DNA of 64,000 nucleotides, taken from the NCBI GenBank assembly GCA_025084515.1, contig JAJAGP010000043.1, positions 62,001 to 126,000 on the forward strand. Direction: 5' to 3'. Below are positions 53,791-64,000 of this stretch, one piece after another (position 1 is the stretch's first letter; every line of letters starts with the position of its first letter). The position numbers and the translations under genes are program-made. Below the pieces are notes generated by a model. The model was not told the DNA's origin. It saw nothing but the letters and a program-made list of their open reading frames with translations, and did not search any database. The DNA is from Ancistrus triradiatus. Taxonomy: Eukaryota; Chordata; Actinopteri; Siluriformes; Loricariidae.

Positions 53791-54956
53791 CACTGCCTGG
53801 CCAAAAAAAAAAGGTCACCACCTGGATTTAACTAACCAAACAGGTAAGAGCCTCCCATCCGATAGTTACTGCATTGGTGAATATGTTTCACCTGGCAACA
53901 AGTGATTTATCCCTAACTGATGCAGTGAGTACCTTCTCATTTGTTAAACAACCATGTTAAAAGACAAATCCTGTGGTCGTGGAAAAGATGTTAATCTGTT
54001 TCAGAAAGGTTAAATTATTGGCATGTATCAAGCAGAGTAAACATCTAAGGAGATTGCTGAAACTACTAAAATCGGTTTAAGAACTGTCCAATGCATTATT
54101 AAAAAGTGGAAGGACAGTGGGGAAACATCATTTTCAAGGAAGGAATATGGTCGAAAAAAAATTCTGATCGTGATCGGCGATCACTTAAATATTTGGTGAA
54201 ATCAAATCGTAAAAAAACAACAGTAGAACTTAGGGATATGTTTAATAGTGAAAGTAAGAACATTTCCACATGCACAATACAAAGGGAACTGAAAGGATTG
54301 GGCTTCACTTTGCTAGGAAGCATAAATATTGGACTCTGGAGCAATGGAAGAAGGTCAGGTGGTCTGATGAGTCCAGATTTACCCTGTTCCAAAGTGAAGG
54401 GTGCATCAGGGTAAGAAGAGAGGCGGCTGAAGTGATGCATCCATCATGCCTAGTGCCTACCATACAAGCCTGTGGGGGCAGTGCTATGATCTGGGGTTTC
54501 TGCAGTTGGTCAGGTCTGGGTTCAGGAACGTTATGTGCCAAAAGAATGAGGTCAGCTGACAACCTGAATATATTGAACGACTAGGATTTCCATCAATGAA
54601 TTTTTTCTTCACTGATGGCACGGGCATATTCCAAAATGACAATGCCAGGATTCAACGGGCTCAAATTGTGAAGGAGTTGGAGCATGGACATCATTTTCAC
54701 ACATGGATTGGCATCCAGTCCTGAACCCCATTGAGAATCTTTGGGATATGCTGGAGAAGACTTTATGCAGTGGTCCAAATCTCCCATCATCAATACAAGA
54801 TCTTGGGGAAAAATGAATGCAACTTTGGACAGAAATAAATGTTGTGACATTGCAGAAGCTTTTGGAAACAATGCCACAGAGAATGCGTGCTGTAATCAAA
54901 GCTAAAGGTTCTCCAATGAAATATTAGTGTGTGACCTTTTTTTGGGCCAGGTAGTG
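53791..54956 (+). mobile_element. Tc1-like transposon, family G
   Basis: Left end CACTGCCTGGCCAAAAAAAA, right end TTTTTTTGGGCCAGGTAGTG, 1166 bp. The right flank is TA (54957-54958); the left flank is TT. The transposase is on the plus strand, opposite to the copy at 40069. Confidence 0.9.
53954..54927 (+). pseudogene. Tc1 transposase, family G, inactivated
   Basis: The start MLKDKSCGRGKDVNLFQKG at 53954 is followed by a stop, and a further stop interrupts YQAE-stop-TSKEIAET. The helix-turn-helix then reads through in pieces. A deletion of about 60 bp near 54305 removes the second DNA-binding turn and shifts the frame. Catalytic blocks: VRWSDESRFTLFQ (aspartate kept), FQNDNARIQRAQI (aspartate kept, neighbouring D and H changed) and LNPIENLW, in another frame. 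The stop is at 54925. Confidence 0.87.
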
Positions 54957-54958
54957 TA

Positions 54959-55559
54959 TATTCTTATATCAGTTTGCAGTCTCAGCCTTATGATTCTACT
55001 TCTGTGTCATCTAATCAAGAGCTTGATTTCCACTCCATAAGGAACAATTTGTATTGCATTAAGACCCATCAGTTACCCGCTGGGAAAATTGGCAGTTTTA
55101 CCAGGCATTTAGATCTTACTTCATATCCCCCCCTGAACACAACTCTTTGAGTGACATTAACTTTGTGCTCTCAGCCTAACTAATAGTTCACATGTGACAT
55201 GAGGAAGACATCAGGAATGAAAGAAGGGAATTCTTGAAAAGTAAGGGAATGGAGGCTGTCTTTTTTCTGTTCTAATCCTCTGACGTGCGGAGCTTCAATA
55301 ACAGGATGACTCTTGTCCGTCAACAGCCTTCTGAATCAATTTACTTAATCAGTTGGACGTGGTAACTGGAGGAGAAGATTTATTCATGTTGTGAAGCAAA
55401 CACACGTGCACAGAATGTACACACTGATTCTGAGTAATTGTATACAGATGTTTACATGATTGTTATTCTGCTAATATACAGATTATGAAATGGATTAGCC
55501 CACTTTGTTTGGGTTTAACGTTGAATTAATTTGTCATTCCATCCCAATATGACAGTTCA
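54959..55559. other. Unassigned sequence
   Basis: No transposon or gene recognised. Confidence 0.4.
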
Positions 55560-55680
55560 ATCAATTACATGTTAAGAGCTTTCTCAAGTGCCCAACGTTG
55601 GCAGCTCAGAAATGCTGATATTTGAACACTGAATGATCTGGTCAGTAGTGCGGCCACTAAGACACCCTAGTGAGCCTATT
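55560..55680 (-). repeat. Degraded tRNA-derived SINE, family R3
   Basis: GAGCTTTCTCAAGTGCCCAA, then TTGAACACTGAATGATCTGG and GGCCACTAAGACACCCTAG (A-box complement). Strongly diverged. Confidence 0.55.
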
Positions 55681-56560
55681 AATGTAGCCAGTCTGTTTAT
55701 TAAGTTAACAATTTATGAAATGTCCCTCCCCTTCTCCCTTCCTTTGTCTTTATCTTTCCTGACTATCATCCCTGCGCTGTTCTTTTTTTCATTATGCTAC
55801 ACTTGGTTTCTCCTGCAATACGGGCTTACTGCAGTATTGATCATGCTCTCTGAGCCTTGCTAACAGATTCTCAGCCCAGTTTTTGAGCCTAACAAGGTGA
55901 GAAATAATGATGGGCGAGAGCAGAGTCAAGGTGTGTGATGGGTCGCGTTCTGACCTCGGCTAGCTATTAGTATTATCTCATACAAGATTGTTCAATTTAT
56001 CACACTTCAGGGAATTCATGTGAGAAATCATAGTCTTCTCTCTCACCATTGTTTCTCATGCGCAACCCTTAATCTGGTTTTAAAGGGGAACACAACTCAT
56101 TTTCAGAGCTTAGATTAATTAATAAGCTGAATTATTAAACACAGAGGTGTGCACTAATGCCCTTCTAACCCTTCAGATAAGGGGTAACAAACAAGACCAT
56201 CACGATTCCCTTCAGTAGCTTGTGTTCTGCCCGCAGTGCATCCAGATTCCTGTCAATTCTCTTGAGGTTAAACAGTGTTTTACTTTAACTTTTTAAGAAT
56301 TGATAAGAAATTATATGGACTTAAGAATTATTTTTGTATGGTTGCTCTTTCAGTCAAGAAAGCCAAGTGTGTAAATGTCTTTTTAAGATCTGAACAGACT
56401 GATTCAGACAGTCAGTCGAGATTGGAGGTAGTTTGCTGGAAGAATGCATTGTGCACTGACATAAGCCACACACTTCTGGTGAGAAATGAGGACACACACA
56501 TCATAACTTTAAACCACGAAGAAAAGTGAAATGTGGCAAGAAATATGGGCATGGAAATGA
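55681..56560. other. Unassigned sequence
   Basis: A frame of 84 codons at 56275-56529 has no domain I recognise. No repeats. Confidence 0.35.
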
Positions 56561-56563
56561 CAG

Positions 56564-56798
56564 TATAAAAACATGGGACCTACAAGAAATTCATTCAATC
56601 TTTAGATGTGTGCTGTGTTTTTTTATTCTTGTTTGGAGAAAGTATAAAGAATTCAACCATTCTAAGAAAAACCTTTCAATCCAAGAAGTCTAAGTGAAGA
56701 AAACAAGTAAGCTTTTCTCAATCCATTTTCCTGCAGGATAGAACTCACCAGCTTTACTGAATCATTAGGAACTTGGACGGATTTGGAGAAAGGTAAGG
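56564..56798 (+). promoter_or_regulatory. Candidate TATA promoter with splice-site-like boundaries
   Basis: TATAAAA at 56564-56570 is followed, after a plausible transcription start region, by a GTAAGC donor-like site (56707), an acceptor-like TTTTCCTGCAG ending at 56736 and an AAAG-GTAAGG donor-like site at 56793. The acceptor and second donor would bound a 56-bp exon. The interval between the first donor and acceptor is only 30 bp, too short for a real intron, so at most one arrangement is right. No recognisable protein. Speculative. Confidence 0.2.
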
Positions 56799-57129
56799 CT
56801 TTTAAGTTAAGCTATTTCTTGAACACGTAAGCTCTTTCTCTTCCATATGACCACCAGAATTACTTCATTCCTTTTAGGTTTGATCAGGGTTCATGTGTGT
56901 GTCAAGGTAGGAGAGAGGGCTCTTTTTGATTTTCGGTGTCAAAATCCCATAGGAACATCAGCTGACATAGCCTGTTTATGAGCAGACATTACAGTGGACT
57001 GAAAAATCAATACATTTTTGATTCTTCCAGTATTGCTGTAATATTGCTGACTGCGTAGAAGCAGAGTTATTGTGAAGCTGTGCTTCATAAGTACTTTTGA
57101 GGGGGTCATGGTGGTGGCAATCAGCAACC

Positions 57130-57262
57130 AGTGTCTCAAAATCTAGTGGAAAGCCTTCTTGTAAGAGAAGTGAAGGCTTTTTGGGAGACAAACTACATAA
57201 TAATACCCAGGTTTTTAATTAAATGTTTGGGTGTTCACAGACTTTGGGATATAATGTGTATA
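57130..57262 (+). mobile_element. Tc1-like 3' fragment, family F
   Basis: AAAATCTAGTGGAAAGCCTT matches the transposase C-terminus at 17436, and GTGTTCACAGACTTTGGGAT then ATAATGTG corresponds to the right inverted repeat next to TA. Only the last 130 bp remain, plus an 18-bp internal local duplication of the GAAGGC phrase. Confidence 0.6.
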
Positions 57263-57728
57263 GATAGGATTAAGTAATTATAGCTTTCTCCATCTCCAAC
57301 GATTGACTTGTTTTCCATTTGTCTTAGTGGAGACAATGATACAAAAGAAGTGAAATTACTCAGAATTTATGTGCGTGGGTATTTTCAATGTCTTCAACCG
57401 TGATATGGTTGTATAATGATATTATTGCCTTGTTTATATGAGCATTTTCAGAAACTTTGTGTTCTCAATGTTTATACACTACTCTTACAATTTAAGACTG
57501 GAAAAGTAGAGAAACCTGATATGCCTTAATTCCCAATTAGTTGTCTTTACTGAGCATACTGAGAGACATATTTCAAAGGAAGAAAAATATCTACAGTTCT
57601 ATAGGTTTTCTATGTTTTCTGCATTATGAAATATTACTCTGACTGTGTATTGTCATGGAATATGTTCATAAGGAAGAGTTACTTTAAAGCGGCACTGGGA
57701 AATTTGCTTTTGCAGTTACAAATATGAA
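57263..57728. other. Unassigned AT-rich sequence
   Basis: Nothing recognised. Confidence 0.4.
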
Positions 57729-57850
57729 CTGGCACATTGGTTAAGTCACTTGGCTACTAATTGTAAGGCTGTAATATTAAATTTTTCCTCCTCCAAGGTG
57801 CCACAAGTCCCCCTGGAGAAGGGTGTCTGTTAATTGCTGTTAGTTTAAAT
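57729..57850 (+). repeat. tRNA-derived SINE remnant, family R3-like
   Basis: Plus orientation: GGCACATTGGTTAAGTCACT (A-box-like), then CCCTGGAGAAGGGTGTCTGT and TAATTGCTGTTA, the SINE body end. The B box is eroded. The only copy in plus orientation. Confidence 0.55.
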
Positions 57851-58560
57851 CATTTGTTCGCTTATTGTCCCTATTTCTTGTCTATATTCAACTGAACAAA
57901 GCACTGACTTTCAAAAACTAAGTTCAAACATAATGGTTTGGTAGCAAAACTGGCTAATTTTCCATCTTCATAAAATGGGTTTAGTTTCACAGGATACATG
58001 GATCTCAATAATATATTCTTTGTTATCAAATTCACCAACTTTGTAGCTTGTTAAAGTACTCAGGCTCAGTACTTAGGTACAGTACTGCAAAGGTTAGTAT
58101 GCAGATGCAAAAAGAGTACACATTCATAAGAAGAGAGCAAGTTTTGGAAGTATACAGCTTATTTTAGGTATCTGGATCATCCCTAATCAGCCAATTTGGC
58201 TAACAAGCCTAACTCTGCTGGACTCTCCACTCATTCCACTCGCGAATGTAAATCATGTGTTCACTTACTGACCCTATTTATCATCTATAATAATTTAAAG
58301 GAAACACTGATTTTCAGCAACTACGTTCAAGCAAGGATAGTTTGGAAGCATGCTGGCTAATTTTGAATCTTCAAAAATGGCTTCAGTTTCAAGGGATACA
58401 CAGATCTTAATAATATATCTTTTTGCTAAAAATTCACCAAAGTTGTAGGTGATTTTAGGATTTTAGGTGTCAGGATCATACTTAGTTAGCCAGTCTGGCT
58501 AACTAGCGTAGCTGCAGCTATAGCCTACTTGGCTGGACTTTCCACTCACTCTACTAGGTA
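57846..58560 (+). repeat. Tandem segmental duplication, 403 bp plus 312 bp
   Basis: Unit 1 starts TAAATCATTTGTTCGCTTAT (57846) and unit 2 TAAATCATGTGTTCACTTAC (58249). Parallel blocks include GGTTTGGTAGCAAAACTGG versus AGTTTGGAAGCATGCTGG, TCAATAATATATTCTTTG versus TTAATAATATATCTTTTTG and CTCCACTCATTCCACT versus TTCCACTCACTCTACT. Unit 2 lacks about 100 bp present around 58060-58160 of unit 1. No coding sequence. Confidence 0.8.
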
Positions 58561-58668
58561 GTTTATAGTTGAAACTTGACCAGGTCAAACAACTTATTTA
58601 TTGATTTTTGAATATTGAATTGTTTAATGAACCAAACTGCTTACAACACTGCTTACAATGAGCATATC

Positions 58669-58673
<5 letters not shown>

Positions 58674-58734
<61 letters not shown>
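58674..58734 (+). repeat. (TA)25(GT)5 microsatellite
   Basis: An unbroken TA run of about 50 bp followed by a short GT run, ending 9 bp before a Tc1 element. Confidence 0.97.
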
Positions 58735-58743
58735 ATATGTATA

Positions 58744-60331
58744 CAGTGGGACGAAAAAGTATTTAGTCAGCCACTGATTGTGCAAGTTCTCCTACTTAGA
58801 AAGATGAGAAAGGTCTATAATTTTCATCATAGGTACACTTCAACTATCAGGGACAAAATGAGAAAAAAAATACAGCAAATCACATTGTAGGATTTTTAAA
58901 GAATTTAATTCTAAATCATGATGGAAAATAAGTATTTGGTCACCCAAAAACAAGCAAGAATTCTGGCTCTCACAGACCTGTATCTTCTTCTTTAAGAAGC
59001 TCTTCTGTCCTCCACTCGTTACCTGTATTAATGGCACCTGTTTGACCTCGTTATCAGTATAATAGAAACCTGTCCACAGCCTCAAACAGTCAGACTCCAA
59101 ACTCAACCATGGCCAAGACCAAAGAGCTGTCGAAGGATACCAGGAAGAAAATTGTAGACCTGCAGCAGGCTGGGAAGAATGAATCTACAATAGGCAAGCA
59201 GGTTGGTGTGAATAAATCAACTGTGGGAGCAATTGTAAGAAAATGGAAGACATACAAGACCATTGATAATCTCCCTCGATCTGGGGCCCCATGCAAGATC
59301 TCATCCCATGGGGTCAAAATGATCATGTGAACGGTGAGCAAAATCCCAGAACTACGCGGGGACCTGATGAATGACCTTCCCGAGAGCTGAGCCAAATTAA
59401 CAAAGGCTACCATCAGTAACACACTACGCCGAGACGTGTAGTGACTCAGATCCTGCAGTGCCAGGCGTGCCACCCTGCTTAAGCCAGTACATGTCCAGAC
59501 CCATCTGAAGTTTGCCAGAGAGCATACGGATGATCCAGAAGAGGATTGTGAGAATATAATGTGGTCAGATGAAACCAAAATAGAACTTTTTGGTAAAAAC
59601 TCAACTGGATGGATGTTGAGAATGTTGAGTTGCATCCCAAGAACACCATACCTACTGTGAAGCATGGGGTTGGAAACATCATGCTTTGGGGCTGTTTTTT
59701 TTGCAAAAGGGACAGGATGACTGATCCGTGTTAAGGGAAGAATGAACGGGGCCATGTATCGTGAGATTTTAAGCCAAAATCCCTTCCATCAGTGAGAGCA
59801 TTGAAGATGGAACGTGGCTGGGTCTTCCAGCATGACAATGATCCCAAACACACCGCTCGGGCAACGAAGGAATGGCTCCATAAAAAGCATTTCAAGGTCC
59901 TGCAGTGGCCTAGCCAGTCTCCAGACCTCAACCCCATAGGAAATTTGTGGAGGGAGTTGAAAGTCAGCGACAGCCCCAAAACATCACTGCTCTAGAGAAT
60001 ATCTGCATGGAGGAATGGGCCAGTGTGTTACAGTGTGTGCAAACCTGGTGAAGACTTACTGTACATGAAACGTTTGACCTATGTCATTGCCAACAAAGGT
60101 TATGTTACAAAGTATTGAGTTGAACTTTTGTTACTGACCAAATACTTATTTTCCACCATAATTTACAATTAAGTTCTTTAAAAATCCTACAATGTGAGTT
60201 CCTGGATTTTTTTTACTCATTTTGTTTCTCATAGTTGAAGTGTAGCTATGATGAAAATTACAGACCTCTCTCATCTGTCTAAGTAGGTGAAGTTGCACAT
60301 GCATATTTAATCAGTTGCTGACTAAATACTA
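58744..60331 (+). mobile_element. Tc1-like transposon, family D, nearly complete
   Basis: The left end after TA (58742-58743) is CAGTGGGACGAAAAAGTATT. On the right the inverted repeat is followed to TTGCTGACTAAATACT (60330), where the last 13 or so bases (TTTTGCCCCACTG) are replaced by an ATATATATAG run. Length 1.59 kb. This is the most complete of the four family D copies, with leader, transposase and 3' region all present. Confidence 0.9.
59109..60070 (+). pseudogene. Tc1 transposase, family D, inactivated
   Basis: The start MAKTKELSKDTRKKIVDLQQ at 59109 gives an open DNA-binding domain (NKSTVGAIVRKWKTYKTIDN, then GAPCKISSHGVKMIM) until a stop at 59328, where an arginine codon became TGA. 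Several indels follow. The first catalytic block WSDETKIELFG (59569) is kept, and FQHDNDPKHTARA (59824) keeps the second aspartate. The third reads SPDLNPIGNLWRE: the catalytic glutamate is a glycine (GGA for GAA). Confidence 0.9.
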
Positions 60332-60409
60332 TATATATAGGAAGTCGGCGCCTAAATTGAAGGAAAGGGTGAAATGTGGAAACACAAAAACACACATTCA
60401 CTCAAACTA

Positions 60410-60490
60410 GGAGACTTCAGAGATACCACTTGACCTAACACATCTTTGGAATATGAGAGGAAACCGGATTACCCAGGGGATTACCAAAGT
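60410..60490 (-). repeat. Interspersed repeat R1 fragment
   Basis: ACACATCTTTGGAATATGAG then AGGAAACCGGATTACCC is the complement of the CTCCCACATTCTAAG/GGGTACCCCAG section of R1 at 20075. Confidence 0.6.
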
Positions 60491-60494
60491 CTAA

Positions 60495-60660
60495 GCCAAA
60501 GTCACATTTATTTGTAGGGCGCTTTTTAGAAAAGAACATTGTTTTAAAAGCAGCTTTACAGTTTTCTACTATCTAGGTCCAAAGCCCAACTTGAGCAAGC
60601 CTAGGGTGCCAAAAAGGGACCCAAACTCCATGGGCGGCCAAGGTGTTATATGTAAGAATT
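60495..60660. repeat. Interspersed repeat of the AAAGCAGCTTTACAG type
   Basis: CACATTTATTTGTAGGGCGC, AAAAGCAGCTTTACAG and TTGAGCAAGCCTAGGGTG are phrases of a widespread otophysan repeat of unknown class. Single copy here. Confidence 0.5.
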
Positions 60661-61135
60661 TAACTAAACTACCTAATTAAAACGTTTATAGCAATAGTTT
60701 AAATGAACCAAAACTAAAAAAAAATTATTATTACAATTATTATAAAATATATAGTATTTTATAGTATTAGGTATAAAATAAATAATTGTATTATTATAAA
60801 ATAATTAAATATTAATTAGAAAAATAATTGACATAAAATATAATATATAGACTATGATAAATTAAAAGATACAATGTTATGAAGAAAAAATACAGAGAAC
60901 ATACTTGAAAACATAATTCAAATATAATGTTTATTTTATTAATTATACAGGCTTTATGTATTTATGCAAGCAAAGATTGAAGGAGAAAAGGACAAATGCT
61001 AAAAATAGGTCATTAAGAATTATATGATAGAATTTAGCTATTTATTAGGGTTATTGCATTATTTGTTATACGTTTGTGTGATAAAGCTTATTGTTACTTG
61101 GCAATGCATCAGCATAATGATACCATTTTGGTGTT
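60661..61135. other. AT-rich unassigned sequence
   Basis: Very AT-rich with many short TATA/ATTA runs. Nothing recognised. Confidence 0.45.
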
Positions 61136-61166
<31 letters not shown>

Positions 61167-61169
61167 AAA
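61136..61169 (+). repeat. (AAAAC)n microsatellite
   Basis: About five AAAAC pentanucleotide units with an A-run at the end. Confidence 0.92.
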
Positions 61170-61264
61170 CCTGTTGTTATCAGAAATGTCAGCACGGCAA
61201 GAATGCTTCTCAACTAATCAGATTATCAGATATATAGTACATAATTGGTGTACAATAATCGGTG

Positions 61265-61267
<3 letters not shown>

Positions 61268-61300
<33 letters not shown>
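61268..61300 (+). repeat. (TA)n microsatellite
   Basis: TA run of about 32 bp followed by CACACAC. Confidence 0.95.
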
Positions 61301-61305
<5 letters not shown>

Positions 61306-62579
61306 TGTTCTTGACATGACATTACAATTGGACCCTTGACATTTGAGCAAATCAGTGGGAGGTGTTATGTCAGGAGGAAATACAGCCCAAAAGGGGGTGA
61401 TCTGAAGATTTATGTGAACTGATGAATGCTGTCTCATTAGGATTCAACTAATAATGACATCCGGTTTGTAATACAGCTCAAAGACTGTACATGATGAAAA
61501 AAATGGAACCATGCATGTAAAACCAGCTGTGTAAAACCGTCCATGTAAAAACCTTCATAAGATTCACAAGCATCAAACAAGATTAACTGCCCACTTTCCC
61601 ATAGGAAAAGATTTTAAGTTAAATACTTTAAGTGATGATCAGATCTTTTGTATCTAAACTACCATGCAAGTGGTGATGTGAGAAATAAGGTGTCTGCTAA
61701 AAGTGGACTTGCAGGGAATTTGAGTTTGATTATAATTGATTTTTACCCCTCATAAGGTTCAATTATCAGAGCAGACGATCAATTCCAGGATAATTGTTCT
61801 CCTTTATTGTGCCGGCCTGTGGTGGGCCAGTTCATCTTTCTCTCCCCTCCTGATTTGACTTTGTGATAATTGGTGTACTAATTGGATTTAATTCCAAAGT
61901 AAAGCACCTTCCAAAAGCAAAGGATGTGATCAGTACACAGTTGAAAGTCTGATTTTGGAGGGTATACTTTTAAAATAATGAACTATAAAGTTGAGGCAAA
62001 CTTGTGATGGATATACAATGATGTGGACGAGCCAATAAAAATGCAGCTTAATTCTAATGCATCCGAGACAAGCCAAATAATACATCTGAGACGAGCTAAT
62101 ACAAATAAAAGTCGTATTTTGTGTAGACATATGAAACATTTTTAGCTCTACCACAGACATGGTTTAAAGGAAAACAGCAGACAGGGCTGTTACAGATTTA
62201 TATCTTCAAGGGAAAGTGTGGACAAGACTCAGCAATTTGGGGAACACGGTTTTCTGATTTACTTTTCACCGGGGGTTAAAACGGGGCATTGCCACCTGTG
62301 TGTTTGTGTCTTTTACAGGAGATGAATCCTAGTGAACTATTTTCTGCCACATTACTTTCAAAATAACAACCTGCTCTGATCTTTACCCAGGTGGGAAGTT
62401 TATTATGCATGTATACACGGATCAGCTGAAACATTGAAACATGCACAGACCGAATAGCAAATAAGATGGTCTCATTATAGCAGCATTTTAAGTTCTGGGA
62501 TATATTAGACGGTTATATTAGGGATATATTACACGTCGAACAGTAAGTTCTTGTATTGACACGTTGGATGTTCAGACAT
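61301..62579. other. Unique sequence, motif-rich at 61570-61920
   Basis: No mobile element recognised. At 61570-61920 there are GATTATAATTGATT, GGATAATTGTTC, GTGATAATTGGTG and ACTAATTGGATTTAATT, a dense set of homeodomain-like cores in sequence that also has GTGCCGGCCTG and other ordinary-composition stretches. Could be an enhancer. The short frame 61930-62160 has no domain. Confidence 0.35.
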
Positions 62580-62727
62580 TTATGTCATTGATCAGAGGCC
62601 CTTATCCAGAGCAACTTACAGTCCAAGCAATTGGGGGTTAAGGCAGCTTGGCAGAGGTGGGATTTGAACCCTGAAAATTCTGGTCCATAGCCCAGTCCCT
62701 TAACTGCTAGGCCACCGCAGTGCCACA
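62580..62727 (-). repeat. tRNA-derived SINE, family R3
   Basis: The complement begins GGCACTGCGGTGGCCTAGCA then GTTAAGG (A box) and holds CAGGGTTCAAATCCCACC (B box GGTTCAAATCC). A central deletion shortens the body. Best-preserved tRNA head among the copies here. Confidence 0.8.
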
Positions 62728-64000
62728 TTCAAAGTAAAGACCCAAGACACTTTAATAAGAGAAAAGTCATGGCCAGTTGGCTAGGATGGAACATCTTCTG
62801 AAGAGCAGGGTTTGATGGGGTGTGATATGCGTTAGCTAAAAATGGATAAACTTTAGTTCTACAATTACAGACTTTAGTCCAACTTTTCAGATTTGTTCGT
62901 CTCTGTTATCTCTGCTTTCTGGTCAGTCTTAGGTTTACATGGACTCAGGTGTGTTGCAGTTTAGATTAGCAATTATCAGATTTTTCACAGTTTATGGAGA
63001 AAATCAGTAGTTTAACCTTTTAAATATCCTAAATCATTACACAAACACCTTTAAAAGTCAGTGCTGTTATAAAATGCAAATTAATATTCTGTCTGAGTAA
63101 TTGCCATTAAAGCAAGAAGCTTAGGGTAAAGTGAAATTGCTTTGGTGCCTGGACATTTCAACTAAGGTTTTGACAATTTATATAATTACTTTTTTCCATG
63201 ATATCATAACAGATTTTTTTAATATTGGCCTCTGGTGCTGGCGTATTGTAAGGCATACAAGAAACTCTTAACTTTTCAATAAAAGATCAACTGACATTTA
63301 TTGTTTAAATGAATGAAATGCAAATGAATAGCTGAAAGAAAAGAAAAGAAAAGGAAAGAGGCAATAATGTAGCATAATCCGCCTTGAGAAAGAAAAGTTA
63401 GCTACTCACAAATTTTCTCCTCTCTTAAATACCTTTGTGCACAGACCATAGTGTTGACATCCTCTGATTGGGTGACTAGATTATGTGAATAGATAGTGTG
63501 ATTATTGTATGAGATATGAGATATAAGAGATCCATGATCCAATTCATAGTATGTGGGTGAATCAATTAATAGGAAAAGGAATTAGAACAATGGTTAGGAA
63601 AGTTGAGCGAGTGTGTAGGCCATATATGAAGTCAGGGCTATATCTGAAAGGGTTATTACTACAATGATGAATAATAATATAAAGCACAACAACTTCTATA
63701 GAATGAATAACAGCAAAACTATCATTATAGTCAGGAAACAGGCTTCCAAGAACAGTTTTGATGTACATTAACAATTCCCCTCTATATCTCTTTAAGCCTG
63801 TGAACTTTCAGATCTGATGAATAGGTAGAGATATATACGTGCAACTTTTGTGTCCAATAACCTTGCATACACTGCCCTGAGAAACACGAAGCATGTCATG
63901 GCCTATGCGATGCATGCGATTTGTTCTGTTCCTTTCAATTCAGTATCAAGGGCAGTAACTTCTTCTAAAGAGGTTTTCATATGCTGTTTGACCACCACAG
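62728..64000. other. Unassigned, with a foldback MITE scrap at 62850-62900
   Basis: AGTTCTACAATTACAGACTT then TAGTCCAACTTTTCAG matches the outer arm of the element at 13402. AAGAAAAGAAAAGAAAAGG (63341) is a purine simple repeat. Otherwise no gene or element is recognised to the window end. Confidence 0.45.

Noticed and set aside
56701..56736. A 30-bp intron between GTAAGC and CCTGCAG
   Set aside because: Too short for vertebrate splicing. At most one of the two sites could be used.
58615..58890. Tyrosine/isoleucine repeat protein
   Set aside because: Produced by translation of a (TA)n microsatellite running into a Tc1 inverted repeat.
59090..59755. 221-codon open frame on the minus strand
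   Set aside because: It is the antisense of the family D transposase at 59109-60070. It has no domain of its own, and the same antisense frame appears in the other family D copies.

Overview
The window looks like intergenic or intronic DNA from a ray-finned fish, most likely an otophysan and perhaps a catfish. I infer this from the mixture of Tc1-like transposons, tRNA-derived SINEs, a chromodomain Gypsy retrotransposon, a Harbinger element, palindromic MITEs and long dinucleotide microsatellites. The species call is an inference from repeat types. I could not recognise any intact host protein-coding gene, tRNA, rRNA or CRISPR array. Nearly all convincing coding similarity belongs to dead mobile elements.

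The dominant theme is the Tc1/mariner superfamily. About ten families can be told apart by their terminal inverted repeats (TIRs), and I label them A to K in the entries. A: 2888-4303, 11271-11905, 14141-14809. B: 9449-11050. C: 24883-25735, 30201-31696. D: 27575-28476, 36118-36292, 43788-44430, 58744-60331. E: 36795-37993. F: 7440-7895, 15871-17565, 57130-57262. G: 40069-41256, 53791-54956. H: 5301-6175, 22450-22860, 41728-42520. I: 1241-2054. J (small MITEs): 13024-13401, 22863-23129, 50547-50597. K is the second half of a chimera at 25736-26330. Every transposase copy carries frameshifts, stops, deletions or lost catalytic residues, so none should be active.

Layout. 1-9 kb: short repeats, a foldback, Tc1 remnants and unique blocks. 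9-18 kb: the complete family B element, MITEs, and a Tc1 element split by a polyadenylated retroelement. 18-24.9 kb: mostly unique sequence, a minisatellite and a LINE endonuclease fragment. 24.9-31.7 kb: three Tc1 elements and a palindrome. 31.7-36 kb: sparse, with a clean solo LTR. 36.3-38.4 kb: a Harbinger element holding a nested Tc1. 38.6-45 kb: an inverted-repeat element and further Tc1 copies. 45.6-49.3 kb: a Gypsy element with target-site duplication. 49.7-58.6 kb: a pogo-like MITE, one Tc1, two tandem segmental duplications and a speculative promoter. 58.7-64 kb: a Tc1 set in a TA microsatellite, then mostly unique sequence.

The strongest structural observations are nested or rearranged elements whose order of events can be read: a Tc1 inside Harbinger, a retroelement inside Tc1 (10-bp duplication), a solo LTR with a 5-bp duplication, a Gypsy with a 5-bp duplication but most of its 5' half deleted, two family A elements in which both ends are copies of the 5' end, and a chimera carrying two copies of the first catalytic transposase motif. 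Several blocks of unique, homeodomain-motif-rich sequence could be conserved noncoding elements, but that needs a comparison I cannot run.
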